42,865 bases of DNA. It comes from Nitrospirales bacterium (GTDB lineage: Bacteria; Nitrospirota; Nitrospiria; Nitrospirales; UBA8639). The position numbers were made by a program, and so were the translations under genes. The notes under the pieces are model-generated. The model was given only the letters and a program-made list of their open reading frames with translations, searched no databases and was not told where the DNA came from. Shown here piece by piece: positions 25,215-33,989 of this stretch (its first letter is position 1; every line of letters starts with the position of its first letter). The stretch lies in NCBI GenBank assembly GCA_022824735.1, contig JAJDZI010000119.1, forward strand, positions 1 to 42,865. The letters run 5' to 3'.

Positions 25215-26169
25215 CGTCGGCGTTATCGGTGTGGGACATCTTGGGCAACATCATGCCCGTATTTATTCGGAATTGCCCCAGACCCGGTTGGTGGGCGTGG
25301 TTGATATTGACCAGCCCCGGCGGACTGAAATCGGCGCCCGTTTTGGCGTCGCGCATTTCGAGGACCGGCGAAGTGTATTGGACCAGGTGGACGCGGTGAG
25401 CGTTGCCGTGCCGACGTTGCAGCACCGGGAGGTTGTGCTGGATTGTCTTGATGCGGGCGTGCACGTATTGGTTGAAAAACCCCTGGCTGTCACGCCGGAC
25501 GAAGGCCGGCAGATGATCGACCGTGCGCGGCAGAAAGGACTGGTGTTACACGTCGGACACGTTGAGCGCTTCAATCCCGTCAGGGACCTGGTCTATGATT
25601 GTATCTCGAATCCCGGGTTTATCGAATGTCACCGGCTTGCTTCCTTCCAACCACGGGGAACGGACGTTGACGTCGTGCTGGACCTGATGATTCACGACGT
25701 CGACCTGATTTTGTCTTTCGGCCTTGGGAAGGTCTCCAGCGTGGAGGCTGTTGGGACCGCGGTTCTTTCCCCGCAGGTTGATTTTGCGCATGCCCGGATC
25801 GAATTTGACAAGGGATGCGTCGTCAATTTGACGGCCAGCCGTGTCTCGACCGGCCGTTTGCGGAAAATGCGTCTGTTTCAGGAAGACCTCTATCTCTCCG
25901 TGGACTTTCTCTCTCGCCAGGGCATCGTGTATCGACGAGCGAACGGTACGGACGTTGAGTCAGCGGTCCGGGAGGAATCGATTCAGGCAGGAGATGAAGA
26001 GCCGCTGAAACGTGAATTACAGGCTTTTGCGCAAGCCATCCGGACCGGCGCTCCCGGCGGCGTCTCCGGCGAAGAGGGGTTGGCCGCCTTGGAACTCGTC
26101 CATGCGATCAAACAGGCCATTCGTGGAAAAGCGCATCCGTTGGCCGGGCTTTCAAGGGTCGCACTTTAG
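25201..26169 (+). CDS. Gfo/Idh/MocA-family NAD(P)-dependent oxidoreductase
   Basis: 322 residues (a GTG six bases upstream is also possible). Rossmann motif VGVIGVGHLGQHHARIY at the N-terminus, the VEKPLA motif near residue 95, and a typical C-terminal alpha/beta domain containing LDLMIHDVDLILSF. It is embedded between lpxI and lpxB. In Acidithiobacillus a member of this family (GnnA) lies between lpxA and lpxB and oxidises UDP-GlcNAc so that the aminotransferase GnnB can make the 3-amino sugar for amide-linked lipid A. No GnnB-like gene is visible here, so that role is only a possibility. Confidence 0.85.
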   Translation: METLNVGVIGVGHLGQHHARIYSELPQTRLVGVVDIDQPRRTEIGARFGVAHFEDRRSVLDQVDAVSVAVPTLQHREVVLDCLDAGVHVLVEKPLAVTPDEGRQMIDRARQKGLVLHVGHVERFNPVRDLVYDCISNPGFIECHRLASFQPRGTDVDVVLDLMIHDVDLILSFGLGKVSSVEAVGTAVLSPQVDFAHARIEFDKGCVVNLTASRVSTGRLRKMRLFQEDLYLSVDFLSRQGIVYRRANGTDVESAVREESIQAGDEEPLKRELQAFAQAIRTGAPGGVSGEEGLAALELVHAIKQAIRGKAHPLAGLSRVAL

Positions 26170-26177
26170 GGGAGGGC

Positions 26178-27314
26178 GTGTCTGGTCCGTCGATCATGAT
26201 CGTCACCGGTGAGGCGTCAGGCGATCTTCATGGTGCAAGTCTGGCAAAAGCCTTAAAACACCTTCAGCCTGAAATCAGGCTTGTCGGGGTCGGCGGCCAA
26301 CACATGCGCGCTGCAGGAGTGGAACTGGTGCCGGGTTTACATCGTTTGGACGTCGTTGGCGTGCCGGGTCCGGTCGCAATTTGGAAGGGCTTGGCCAACC
26401 TGTTGACCCTGAAGCGGTTTTTCAGAAGAGAATCCTTCGACGGCGTGGTATTTGTCGATAATCCATCGATGAATCTCCGGCTGGCCAGGATCGCGGCGAA
26501 GTTCGGTCATCGCGTCATCTATTATATCGCGCCGCAGATTTGGGCCTGGGGCCGGTACCGGATCAATTTGATCAAGCGGGTCGTGCGCCGGATGATCGTG
26601 ATTCTTCCATTTGAGGAGCCCCTGTACCGTGAAGCCAACGTGCCCTGTAGCTTCGTTGGTCATCCCTTACTCGATCACGTGGCGCAGCGGTATGAGACGG
26701 CTCATGTGCGCCAACAATTGGGGCTGCCGGTTCAAGGCTTGATTCTTGGAGTGCTTCCCGGAAGCCGGCGCGCCGAAATCGAGTCACTGTTGCCGACGAT
26801 GATGGAAGCGGTGGGACGCATTCGGGAGTCGTTCCCCGGCCTTCATTGCGTCATCGGACAAGCGCCCACGGTAGCCGGAGAATGGGTCAACGGGGTCATT
26901 GACCAAAAGAAGCTTCCCGTGACCGTGGTCCCGAATCAACCCGAAGAGGTCATGGCCGCCGCGGATTTGCTGTTGGTGGCGTCGGGGACGGCCACCTTGC
27001 AGGCGGCCCTGGTCGGCACGCCCATGATCCTGGCGTATCGTGTTTCCCGGTTGACCTGTCTTCTTGCCAAACTGGTCATCACGGTCGAACACGTGGGGTT
27101 GGTCAACCTCGTCGCCGGGCGTGGCATTGTTCCGGAATTATTGCAATCGGACATGACGGCTGAGCGGCTCAGTGCGGAGGCGCTTCGTCTTCTGAAGGAT
27201 CAAACCCGTTACGATCACATGCGGGAAGCCCTGGGCGGCATTCGCGCCAAGCTGGGTTCGCCCGGAGCTTCCTTGAGAGCGGCAGAGGTCGTGTTGGACG
27301 AGTGCCGGGCATGA
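26178..27314 (+). CDS. lpxB: Lipid-A-disaccharide synthase LpxB
   Basis: 378 residues from a GTG start with GGGGAGGG just upstream. GT19 motifs: TGEASGDLHGASLAKAL at the N-terminus, YYIAPQIWAWGRYR, CSFVGHPLLD and LPGSRRAEI. The C-terminal nucleotide-binding half has ASGTATLQAALVGTPMILAYR. LpxB joins lipid X and UDP-diacylglucosamine into the lipid A disaccharide. Its stop overlaps the msbA start (ATGA, 27311-27314). Confidence 0.96.
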   Translation: MSGPSIMIVTGEASGDLHGASLAKALKHLQPEIRLVGVGGQHMRAAGVELVPGLHRLDVVGVPGPVAIWKGLANLLTLKRFFRRESFDGVVFVDNPSMNLRLARIAAKFGHRVIYYIAPQIWAWGRYRINLIKRVVRRMIVILPFEEPLYREANVPCSFVGHPLLDHVAQRYETAHVRQQLGLPVQGLILGVLPGSRRAEIESLLPTMMEAVGRIRESFPGLHCVIGQAPTVAGEWVNGVIDQKKLPVTVVPNQPEEVMAAADLLLVASGTATLQAALVGTPMILAYRVSRLTCLLAKLVITVEHVGLVNLVAGRGIVPELLQSDMTAERLSAEALRLLKDQTRYDHMREALGGIRAKLGSPGASLRAAEVVLDECRA

Positions 27315-29059
27315 CGGTGTATCTCAGAATTTTGTCCTACCTGCATGAATACCGGTTCCGGTTGATCGTGGCATGTCTGTGCGCGGCGGGCGTGGCGGGC
27401 ACATCCGGATTATATGCCTGGTTGGTGCAACCGGTCCTTGACGAAATTTTTATCGCCAAAGATCAATTCCTGTTAATGGTTCTGCCCTTGGTCCTTCTCG
27501 GCGCGGCCGCCTTGAAAGGCCTCTTTTCGTATGGTCAAGCCTATCTCATGGGTTACGTGGGCAATCGCGTGGTGGCGGAAGTCCGGCAGCAACTGTTCGG
27601 TCACTTTCTTCGCATGTCGTTGCCGTTTCACCACAAACATTCAAGCGGGCGATTGGTTGCGCGGGTCATCAACGACGTCAACGAAATGGCCAACGCCATT
27701 CCCAACGTCGTGAGAGACCTGATTCAACAGGGGCTGATCCTTGTGGTCTTGACCGGCGTGGCGTTCTACCAGAATTGGAAGCTGGCCACGGCGTTGCTTG
27801 TGGTGATGCCGGTTTCGACCTATGCCATCGTGAAAATCGGCAGGCGGTTGCGAAAGTTGGCTGCCAGGGGCCAGGAGTCGATGGGAGACATGGCCTCGTC
27901 GCTGAAAGAAGCCTTTGCCGGGATTCGAATCGTCAAAGCGTACGGGGGTGAACACGTTGAACAACAACGGTTTGCCAAGGGCAATGCCACGTATTTGCGA
28001 GCGGTCATGAAATCGGCGCAACTGGGTGCGCTGACGTCGCCCCTGTTGGAGATGATCGGCATAGGCGGCATTGCCTTTATCGTGTGGTACGGCGGGTTTT
28101 CAGTGATAGACGGACAAATGAAACCCGGCGAGTTTTTTTCCTTTTTAGCAGCGATGTTCATGGCGTATGCCCCGTTAAAAAAACTGGCCAGCGCCAATAT
28201 GTTCATTCAACGGGCGATTGCGGGGGCGAACCGGGTTTTTGAAATGCTGGATATGGAGCATGAATTTGTTCGCGACTCCGGGCGCGCGGCCTTGTCGCCC
28301 ATCTCGCGTTCCCTGGAGTTTCAAAACGTGAGCTTTCATTATGAAGAGAGTGACGTTCCGGCGATCGAACACATTAACCTGACCGTCGAGTTCGGCGAAG
28401 TGATTGCGTTGGTCGGAAAAAGTGGGAGCGGCAAATCCACCCTGATGAGTTTGGTGCCGAGGTTTTATGATCCATCCGAAGGCCGCATTTTGATCGACGG
28501 TCTGGATCTCAAGGACGTGACGTTGACGTCCCTGCGCGCGCAGATTGCCATCGTCTCCCAAGAGACGGTCTTGTTTGATGAATCGGTACGGGCTAACATT
28601 GCCTATGGACGCCCTGATGCGTCCGAAGAAGAAATTGTTCAGGCGGCCCGGGCGGGATACGCGTGGGAATTTATTTCAGAGTTACCCAACGGGCTGGATA
28701 CGCTGATAGGAGAAAACGGCGTCACCCTGTCCGGCGGACAGAGGCAGCGGTTGGCCATTGCCCGTGCAATATTGCGGAATCCTCCGCTATTGATTCTCGA
28801 TGAAGCGACCTCCGCGTTGGATACCGAGTCCGAACGGCAAGTCCAGGCGGCCTTGACCGAATTGATGAAAAACCGGACGACGCTGGTCATTGCGCACCGC
28901 CTTTCGACCGTTCAGCATGCAGACCGTCTTATCGTCCTGGACGAAGGGCGCATCGTGGAAGAGGGGCTTCATCATGAGTTACTGCGTCGGAACGGGATGT
29001 ACTCGCGACTGTACCAGACCCAATTCCACGACGTTCCCGCCGTGCATACGATGCGGTAG
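27311..29059 (+). CDS. msbA: Lipid A flippase, MsbA-type ABC transporter
   Basis: 582 residues. An N-terminal six-helix transmembrane domain (about residues 15-310) is fused to an ATPase domain: Walker A GKSGSGKST near 368-375, signature LSGGQRQR near 473, Walker B LLILDEATSALD near 495, and H-loop IAHRLSTV. This is a half-transporter that works as a homodimer, flipping lipid A-core across the inner membrane. The lipid A operon context supports MsbA over other ABC exporters. Confidence 0.93.
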   Translation: MTVYLRILSYLHEYRFRLIVACLCAAGVAGTSGLYAWLVQPVLDEIFIAKDQFLLMVLPLVLLGAAALKGLFSYGQAYLMGYVGNRVVAEVRQQLFGHFLRMSLPFHHKHSSGRLVARVINDVNEMANAIPNVVRDLIQQGLILVVLTGVAFYQNWKLATALLVVMPVSTYAIVKIGRRLRKLAARGQESMGDMASSLKEAFAGIRIVKAYGGEHVEQQRFAKGNATYLRAVMKSAQLGALTSPLLEMIGIGGIAFIVWYGGFSVIDGQMKPGEFFSFLAAMFMAYAPLKKLASANMFIQRAIAGANRVFEMLDMEHEFVRDSGRAALSPISRSLEFQNVSFHYEESDVPAIEHINLTVEFGEVIALVGKSGSGKSTLMSLVPRFYDPSEGRILIDGLDLKDVTLTSLRAQIAIVSQETVLFDESVRANIAYGRPDASEEEIVQAARAGYAWEFISELPNGLDTLIGENGVTLSGGQRQRLAIARAILRNPPLLILDEATSALDTESERQVQAALTELMKNRTTLVIAHRLSTVQHADRLIVLDEGRIVEEGLHHELLRRNGMYSRLYQTQFHDVPAVHTMR

Positions 29060-29085
29060 CCAATGAACGACCGGCGGCTTAAAAA

Positions 29086-29741
29086 ATGAACCCACTGACA
29101 TTACGCATCCTGTCGTTTCTCGGCGCGGCCACGATTCGGCTTCTCGGCAAGTCGATGTCCTTGAAGTCGCATGGGTTCGAACCGGTCGACCGGCTATACC
29201 GGGAAGGAGGCAATATCATCCTGGCATTCTGGCACGGGCAACAATTGATGATCCCGTTAGGCTACCGTGGCCTCCACCCCGAGGTTCTGATCAGCCAACA
29301 TCGTGACGGGGAAATCATTTATCGCATCATCAAGCGATTCGGATACGGCGCCGTCCGCGGGTCGGCCACGAGGGGAGGACACAAGGCATTGCGCCAACTG
29401 ATTCGCTTGGGCCGGGAGGGCGTTGATCTCGCCATTACGCCCGATGGCCCCAAGGGGCCCAGATATCGCGCTCAGCCGGGTGTCGTCGCGCTCGCCAAAT
29501 TCACGGGCTTGCCTATCGTTCCCCTGGTGTTTGCGTGCTCAAAAAAAAAGTCTTTTCCAGTTGGGACCGGTTCATAGTCCCGTATCCGTTTTCCAGTGGG
29601 ATCTATCTTTGGGGCAACCCGATTCGGGTTGAACGTGCTGCTGACGCCGAGACCCTGGAACGGATACGGGTCGAGTTGGAAACCACCCTCTGCTCCATGT
29701 CATCCGAAGCGGAAGCGATGTGTGATAAGCGTTCCTTGTAA
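29086..29741 (+). CDS. DUF374 lysophospholipid-acyltransferase-like protein, split by a -1 frame change
   Basis: The first frame (29086-29577) encodes 163 residues of a DUF374 protein (IILAFWHGQQLMIP with the acyltransferase HG, then ITPDGPKGPRY and LPIVPLVFACSKKK) and then stops. The missing C-terminus (SSWDRFIVPYPFSSGIYLWGNPIRVE ...) continues in the -1 frame to 29741. Joining them at A AAA AAG (29544-29550) gives about 218 residues, the usual family length. So the gene is expressed through a programmed shift, or is mutated, or one A is missing from a run of ten in the assembly. In this operon it may stand in for LpxL-type late acyltransferases. Confidence 0.85.
29544..29550 (+). other. Candidate -1 frameshift site A AAA AAG
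   Basis: The heptamer is in the correct phase (zero frame TCA AAA AAA AAG) within a run of nine A. A hairpin GGGAC...GTCCC (29563-29581) starts 12 bases downstream and spans the zero-frame TAG. A run of nine A could also allow transcriptional slippage. Confidence 0.5.
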
Positions 29742-29758
29742 TCCGGGTTCGTGTCGAG

Positions 29759-31072
29759 ATGTGGTACGGTCTCTATAATGTGCTCCTCATCCTCGCGTTT
29801 CCGATCGTTCTTTGCGCGTTGCTGCTCAAGAAACGGTGTCGTTCCGGCCTGTCGCAACGGATGGGATGGGTTGTGCCGCAAGGGTGGGACTCTCAGCAGA
29901 ACGTGTTGTGGATTCATGCTGTGTCCTTGGGAGAAGTGTCGGCCATTGTGCCGTTTGTGAAGACGCTGCACCAACGGTATCCCGCCACCAGGATCGTGGT
30001 CTCGACCGTGACGGAAACCGGACGGGAAGCCGTGCAACAGCGATTGACCGGCATCGCCACGCATTGTTTTTTGCCGTTGGATTATCCCTGGATTGTGAAC
30101 CGGTTCATTACTGCCCTGAACCCGGCCGGGTTTTTAGTCGTCGAAACCGAACTGTGGCCGAACCTGTTGCGTTCGCTCTCCCGCCGGGGAATTCCTTCCG
30201 TGATCATGAACGGACGATTGTCATCCCGTTCCTTTTCTCGCTACCAATGGGTCAGGCCGTTCATGCGGCAGGTTCTTGCGACCGTCGCATTGGGGCTCGT
30301 GCAGTCCGGCAGGGATGAACGCCGGTTCGTCGAGTTGGGGGCTTTGCCTGACCGGATGCACCGTACGGGGAACATGAAATTCGACCTCACGATGAAAGGA
30401 GAGTGTGCTGCCCAGCCATCGATCCCGCGTTCGGCCTTCGGGTTGTCGGAAGACGAACGGTTGCTTGTCGCAGGCAGTACCCATCCCGCCGAGGAAGAGA
30501 TCCTTTTGGAAAGTTACCGCGAGTTGATCCGTTCATTCTCCAACGTCGTGCTCCTGTTGGCTCCAAGACATATCGAACGATGCGACGTGCTGGCCCGGAC
30601 CATCGAGGAGTTCGGGTTTCTCCCGGTGAGACGTAGCCGTTTGCCCGGAGAGGGTGACCGGGAAGCCGTGGGACCGCGGGTCATCCTTCTCGATACCCGG
30701 GGAGAATTGGCTCAAGTGTACGGGCTGGCGTTCATGGCATTTGTGGGAGGGACGCTGGTTCCCGTGGGAGGGCACAATCTCCTGGAGCCGCCGGTTTGGG
30801 GAAAACCCGTGTGTTTCGGACCGTATACCGATCACTGTCATGAGATTGCGGATTTATTGATCGAATCCAGCGGCGGCATTCGAGTCCGCAATGGCCGGGA
30901 ATTGACCGAAACGTTCGTCAAGGGGATGCAGGACCAGGATTGGGTGTCTCATCGCGGGCTCAATGCGCGTAAAGTCATCGACGACAATCAAGGCGTGATC
31001 GAGAAAAATTTGGCCATGGTCGAGCAAGTCGTCGGCTTGAATCGTCGTAAGCCGGATGGACGTCGATGCTGA
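29759..31072 (+). CDS. waaA: 3-deoxy-D-manno-octulosonic acid (Kdo) transferase WaaA/KdtA
   Basis: 437 residues. An N-terminal membrane anchor (LYNVLLILAFPIVLCALLL) precedes the GT30 domain: WIHAVSLGEVSA (catalytic Glu region), VVSTVTETGREAV, FLVVETELWPNLL, RTGNMKFDL, AGSTHPAEEE, and GGHNLLEPPVWGKPV near the C-terminus. It transfers Kdo from CMP-Kdo to lipid IVA. Whether it adds one or more residues cannot be told from sequence. It overlaps lpxK by seven bases. Confidence 0.96.
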   Translation: MWYGLYNVLLILAFPIVLCALLLKKRCRSGLSQRMGWVVPQGWDSQQNVLWIHAVSLGEVSAIVPFVKTLHQRYPATRIVVSTVTETGREAVQQRLTGIATHCFLPLDYPWIVNRFITALNPAGFLVVETELWPNLLRSLSRRGIPSVIMNGRLSSRSFSRYQWVRPFMRQVLATVALGLVQSGRDERRFVELGALPDRMHRTGNMKFDLTMKGECAAQPSIPRSAFGLSEDERLLVAGSTHPAEEEILLESYRELIRSFSNVVLLLAPRHIERCDVLARTIEEFGFLPVRRSRLPGEGDREAVGPRVILLDTRGELAQVYGLAFMAFVGGTLVPVGGHNLLEPPVWGKPVCFGPYTDHCHEIADLLIESSGGIRVRNGRELTETFVKGMQDQDWVSHRGLNARKVIDDNQGVIEKNLAMVEQVVGLNRRKPDGRRC

Positions 31073-32070
31073 CGGGGCCGTATCGATTCGCCACGTGTTT
31101 CCGGACGTGGCTGTATGAACGAGGATGGTTGGCGCGACGCCGGTTGCCTCGTCCGGTGGTCAGTGTCGGGAACCTCACGGTCGGTGGTACGGGTAAAACC
31201 CCCATGGCCATGTGGGTGGCCGGCAAATTGTTGGGGTATGGGAAAAAGCCGTGTATCCTCAGCCGGGGATACCGTCGCAAAAGTCAACGGGAATTTTTGC
31301 TGGTCTCCGATGGAACGTCGGTCTTTGCCGGACCCCGGGAGGCCGGTGACGAACCCTATTTGATGGCAACGCGATGTCCGGGCGTCGTCGTGGCCGTTGG
31401 CGCTGATCGATATGAACTGGGTCGTTGGGTCTTGAGTCAACGACCCATTGACTGTTTCATCCTGGATGACGGTTTTCAACATTTGAGCCTCGACCGTGAC
31501 GTGAACCTGTTGCTGGTAGACAGTTCCAGTCCTGCCGGAATACAGGCACTGCTTCCCGTGGGAAAACTTCGGGAACCGCTTGGCGAAGCCAGGAGAGCCT
31601 CGGATATTATTCTGACCCGGGTTGACGATGAATCCATGATTGCCGACGTACTGGATCCGATCCGGGCGGCCCTGGGTTCCGCGATCGATCCCATTACCAC
31701 GAGATTCACGCCCAAAACGTTGATGGGCGCATCGGAATCGATGCCGCTTTCCGGTGTTCGCAGAAAACGGGCGCTCCTCTTCAGCGGTATCGGGAATCCC
31801 GAATCATTCCGCCGGATGGTCACGGCATTCGGCGTGCAGGTGGTGGATGAACTTGTCTTTCGGGATCATGAAGCATACGGCCCTTCCAGGGTTGCGGAGA
31901 TTTATCGACGCGTTGAGCGGAGCCGTCCGGACGTGGTGCTCACGACGGAAAAAGATTTGGTAAAGGTTGAACCGGATTGGTCGGTTCCGGTTCCTCTTTT
32001 TGCCGTGTGTCTCGATTTGGAGTTTTTGGATGGCGAGAGTCGCTTGGAACGTACGTTGGCGGCCTTGTGA
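31066..32070 (+). CDS. lpxK: Tetraacyldisaccharide 4'-kinase LpxK
   Basis: 334 residues. Walker A in VSVGNLTVGGTGKTP (about residues 28-42), ILSRGYRRK, and the Walker B-like FILDDGFQHLSLDRD. LpxK is a membrane-associated kinase that phosphorylates the 4' position of the lipid A disaccharide. It is the last gene of the operon and converges on the unrecognised gene at 32124-33185. The 53-base gap shows no convincing terminator. Confidence 0.96.
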   Translation: MLTGPYRFATCFRTWLYERGWLARRRLPRPVVSVGNLTVGGTGKTPMAMWVAGKLLGYGKKPCILSRGYRRKSQREFLLVSDGTSVFAGPREAGDEPYLMATRCPGVVVAVGADRYELGRWVLSQRPIDCFILDDGFQHLSLDRDVNLLLVDSSSPAGIQALLPVGKLREPLGEARRASDIILTRVDDESMIADVLDPIRAALGSAIDPITTRFTPKTLMGASESMPLSGVRRKRALLFSGIGNPESFRRMVTAFGVQVVDELVFRDHEAYGPSRVAEIYRRVERSRPDVVLTTEKDLVKVEPDWSVPVPLFAVCLDLEFLDGESRLERTLAAL

Positions 32071-32123
32071 GCGAGGACACAACGCAGCCCTGCGCCCGAT
32101 AGTGCAATAAAGCAGAGGTTCCT

Positions 32124-33185
32124 TCAGGGAAAAGGGGAGAGCGGAGCATACGCCATAGGATAGGCGAACAACTCCTCGAGCCAAGCGGTCATCGCGGTCA
32201 TGGGCAGGGGCATCATGTTCAACCGGACTTCGAGTTGATAGTGATTGTCCATCCCCATGATTCCGACGATGGCGGCGGCATCCGGGTAATCGGGAAGAAT
32301 CGCTTGTGTTCGAAATTCGGAAACGGTGGTGTACAACCGGCCCTCCTTTCCCACAATATCCAGCAGGGCCGGAAGGTCCGTCAGGCAGGTGTGCGCGGAG
32401 CAGCGGTACACGGTTCGCACGCCGGGCTCGATAGTCTTGAATTCATCCAGGGTTCCCTGGGAAAAGCCGGTCAAATAGATTCGAACCGTTGCCGCCGGCA
32501 GCCGATGCGTCGAAGCCAATCCGCTGGCCGGTACGAGGAAGGCGAATGGGTCGGAGGAATTGAATTCGAATTGGCACGGTCCGAACGCATCCGGCCAAGA
32601 ACAAAAAAACGGAACGTCTTCGTGAGTGTTGCGAAGCGTGACCCGGTCCTTTTGAATCGACACGTCTATCGGTAAATCAAGCAGGTCAATGGCTTCGCGG
32701 AACGCCGCCTGCCGTTCCTCCAGCCAGACCGGCCGTTGGTGGGGGGCAGAGGGTTCGCCTTGGGCAATAATCGTCGCGGTATGGAACCGGACCCTGATGA
32801 ATGAGTGCGTATGGCGGAATCCGACCCAGAACATGGCAATGGGCTGCAGGGTGGCCAAATGGACGGAAAGGTGCCATGGGTGGCTGATGGAGCAATACGC
32901 GCTGACGGATTGGTGGCGTTGGAACGTCGAATGGTAGCGGCCGGCCAGAAGAAAAAAATCGTCTTTCCAATCATCGAGCACATGAACCATCGTCACGTCT
33001 TCCAGGGGCCATTGATCGAGTCGTTGGATGGCTCCCGGCGATGGAACCGGCCACTCCTCGATGTAACAGATGCCTTCTTTATCAGGATCAACGTGACGCA
33101 ATGTTCTGGCGCGCAGACGGTCGAGCAGGTCGAGGACTTGAGGGAAACTCAATGCCTGACGGGATTCCCAGCGTTGCTCACGCAT
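32124..33185 (-). CDS. Unrecognised conserved-looking protein
   Basis: 353 residues from the ATG at 33185 (MREQRWESRQALSFPQVLDLLDRLRART); a start 19 codons upstream would add a hydrophobic Cys-containing tail and looks less likely. There is no signal peptide, transmembrane helix or motif I can name. The N-terminal 30 residues are basic and helical; the rest alternates beta-like and charged segments with scattered Cys and Trp. GC matches the lpx operon, so it seems to be a resident gene, the last before the mobile island. Function unknown. Confidence 0.65.
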   Translation of the reverse strand: MREQRWESRQALSFPQVLDLLDRLRARTLRHVDPDKEGICYIEEWPVPSPGAIQRLDQWPLEDVTMVHVLDDWKDDFFLLAGRYHSTFQRHQSVSAYCSISHPWHLSVHLATLQPIAMFWVGFRHTHSFIRVRFHTATIIAQGEPSAPHQRPVWLEERQAAFREAIDLLDLPIDVSIQKDRVTLRNTHEDVPFFCSWPDAFGPCQFEFNSSDPFAFLVPASGLASTHRLPAATVRIYLTGFSQGTLDEFKTIEPGVRTVYRCSAHTCLTDLPALLDIVGKEGRLYTTVSEFRTQAILPDYPDAAAIVGIMGMDNHYQLEVRLNMMPLPMTAMTAWLEELFAYPMAYAPLSPFP

Positions 33186-33530
33186 ACCGGCATTCCCGCA
33201 GAAAATGAAGAAGCTGATGGCGTTTAGGGTGGACTTGCACACCCCCTTCCGATCCCCCGTTCAAATCCCGCCGGTTCCATTGGAGATAGTCGGTAAATTA
33301 GGGCCATCACTGGTTGTTGATGTCTTATGATGAATGGCGGAGAGGGTGTTCTGCAAACGATACGCAAACCCCCTATAAACAGGAGCGTTTCGTCGATCAT
33401 GTCATGTGTGTTCCCAAGTTTGTTCCCACAGACGGAGGCACTCCCCCCGCAGGATGGGACTTCGTGCGACGGGGCTCCTATCATACTATTTCTGCCAGAC
33501 CTGGATTTCAATGCGGAGGAGGGACATTAT

Positions 33531-33562
33531 GTCCTGAGCAAGCCTGCGAAATCAATAGGACG
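33531..33562 (+). repeat. 32-nt hairpin repeat, copy 1
   Basis: GTCCTGAG ... GCGAAAT ... AGGACG: outer stem GTCCT/AGGAC with a 22-base interior. 26 of 32 positions match copy 2, and all differences are inside the stem. Upstream of the AlpA-type gene. Confidence 0.55.
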
Positions 33563-33607
33563 GCACGCACCGGATACTCTGGGACGGTCCTGGAACAACA
33601 TGGATTT

Positions 33608-33639
33608 GTCCTGAGTAAAACGGCGAAATAAACAGGACG
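33608..33639 (+). repeat. 32-nt hairpin repeat, copy 2
   Basis: Same length and outer stem as copy 1, starting 77 bases later and 85 bases before the alpA ATG. The rest of the 33186-33692 gap holds no convincing gene. Confidence 0.55.
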
Positions 33640-33692
33640 ACATCCCCCGCATATGTTGGCATCCTCCGCGAATCACAAAGGAGGTGATGCCA

Positions 33693-33899
33693 ATGTCGAC
33701 AGATCAAGACGTGCTTCTAACCCGCCGTGAGGTTGAGCGACGCACGGGGCTCAGCCGCAGCACTCTGTACCGAAAAATGCGCGACGGGACCTTTCCCGTG
33801 CCGCTGAAAGTCTCTGAACGGGCCGTGCGCTGGCGTGAGAGTGACATTCGCGCCTACGTCGATTCGCGTCCACGATCCTATGGCGAGACGGCAACATGA
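33693..33899 (+). CDS. AlpA-family DNA-binding regulator (helix-turn-helix)
   Basis: 68 residues. LLTRREVERRTGLSRSTLYR is a MerR/AlpA-type helix-turn-helix, followed by the family pattern FPVPLKVSERAVRWRESDIRAYV. The leader has AAAGGAGGTGAT (33677-33688), a perfect complement of the 16S rRNA 3' end, eight bases before this ATG; in-frame starts at 33684 and 33687 lie inside it and are rejected. AlpA-type proteins control excision or integrase expression in P4-like islands. The integrase of this island lies 8.7 kb away, at the other end. Confidence 0.88.
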   Translation: MSTDQDVLLTRREVERRTGLSRSTLYRKMRDGTFPVPLKVSERAVRWRESDIRAYVDSRPRSYGETAT

Positions 33900-33989
33900 C
33901 CAGAAGAAGAAATCCGAGGAGGTGGCTGGTTCATGGCGGCCTGGGCACAGGCCGCCGGTCTCGCCGACACCGGACAAGGAGGTTGTCCC

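Noticed and set aside
33259-33281. GTTCAAATCCCG...GGTTCCA looks like the 3' end of a tRNA, or an attachment-site remnant at the island's left edge
   Set aside because: The 5' half of the T-stem does not pair, no D or anticodon arm or matching acceptor strand lies upstream, and the orientation is opposite to that expected for the integrase at the right edge. A second copy was not found in the window.
33314-33631. Overlapping plus-strand frames of about 100 codons upstream of the AlpA-type gene
   Set aside because: No ribosome binding site, no protein-like pattern, and they run through the hairpin repeats.
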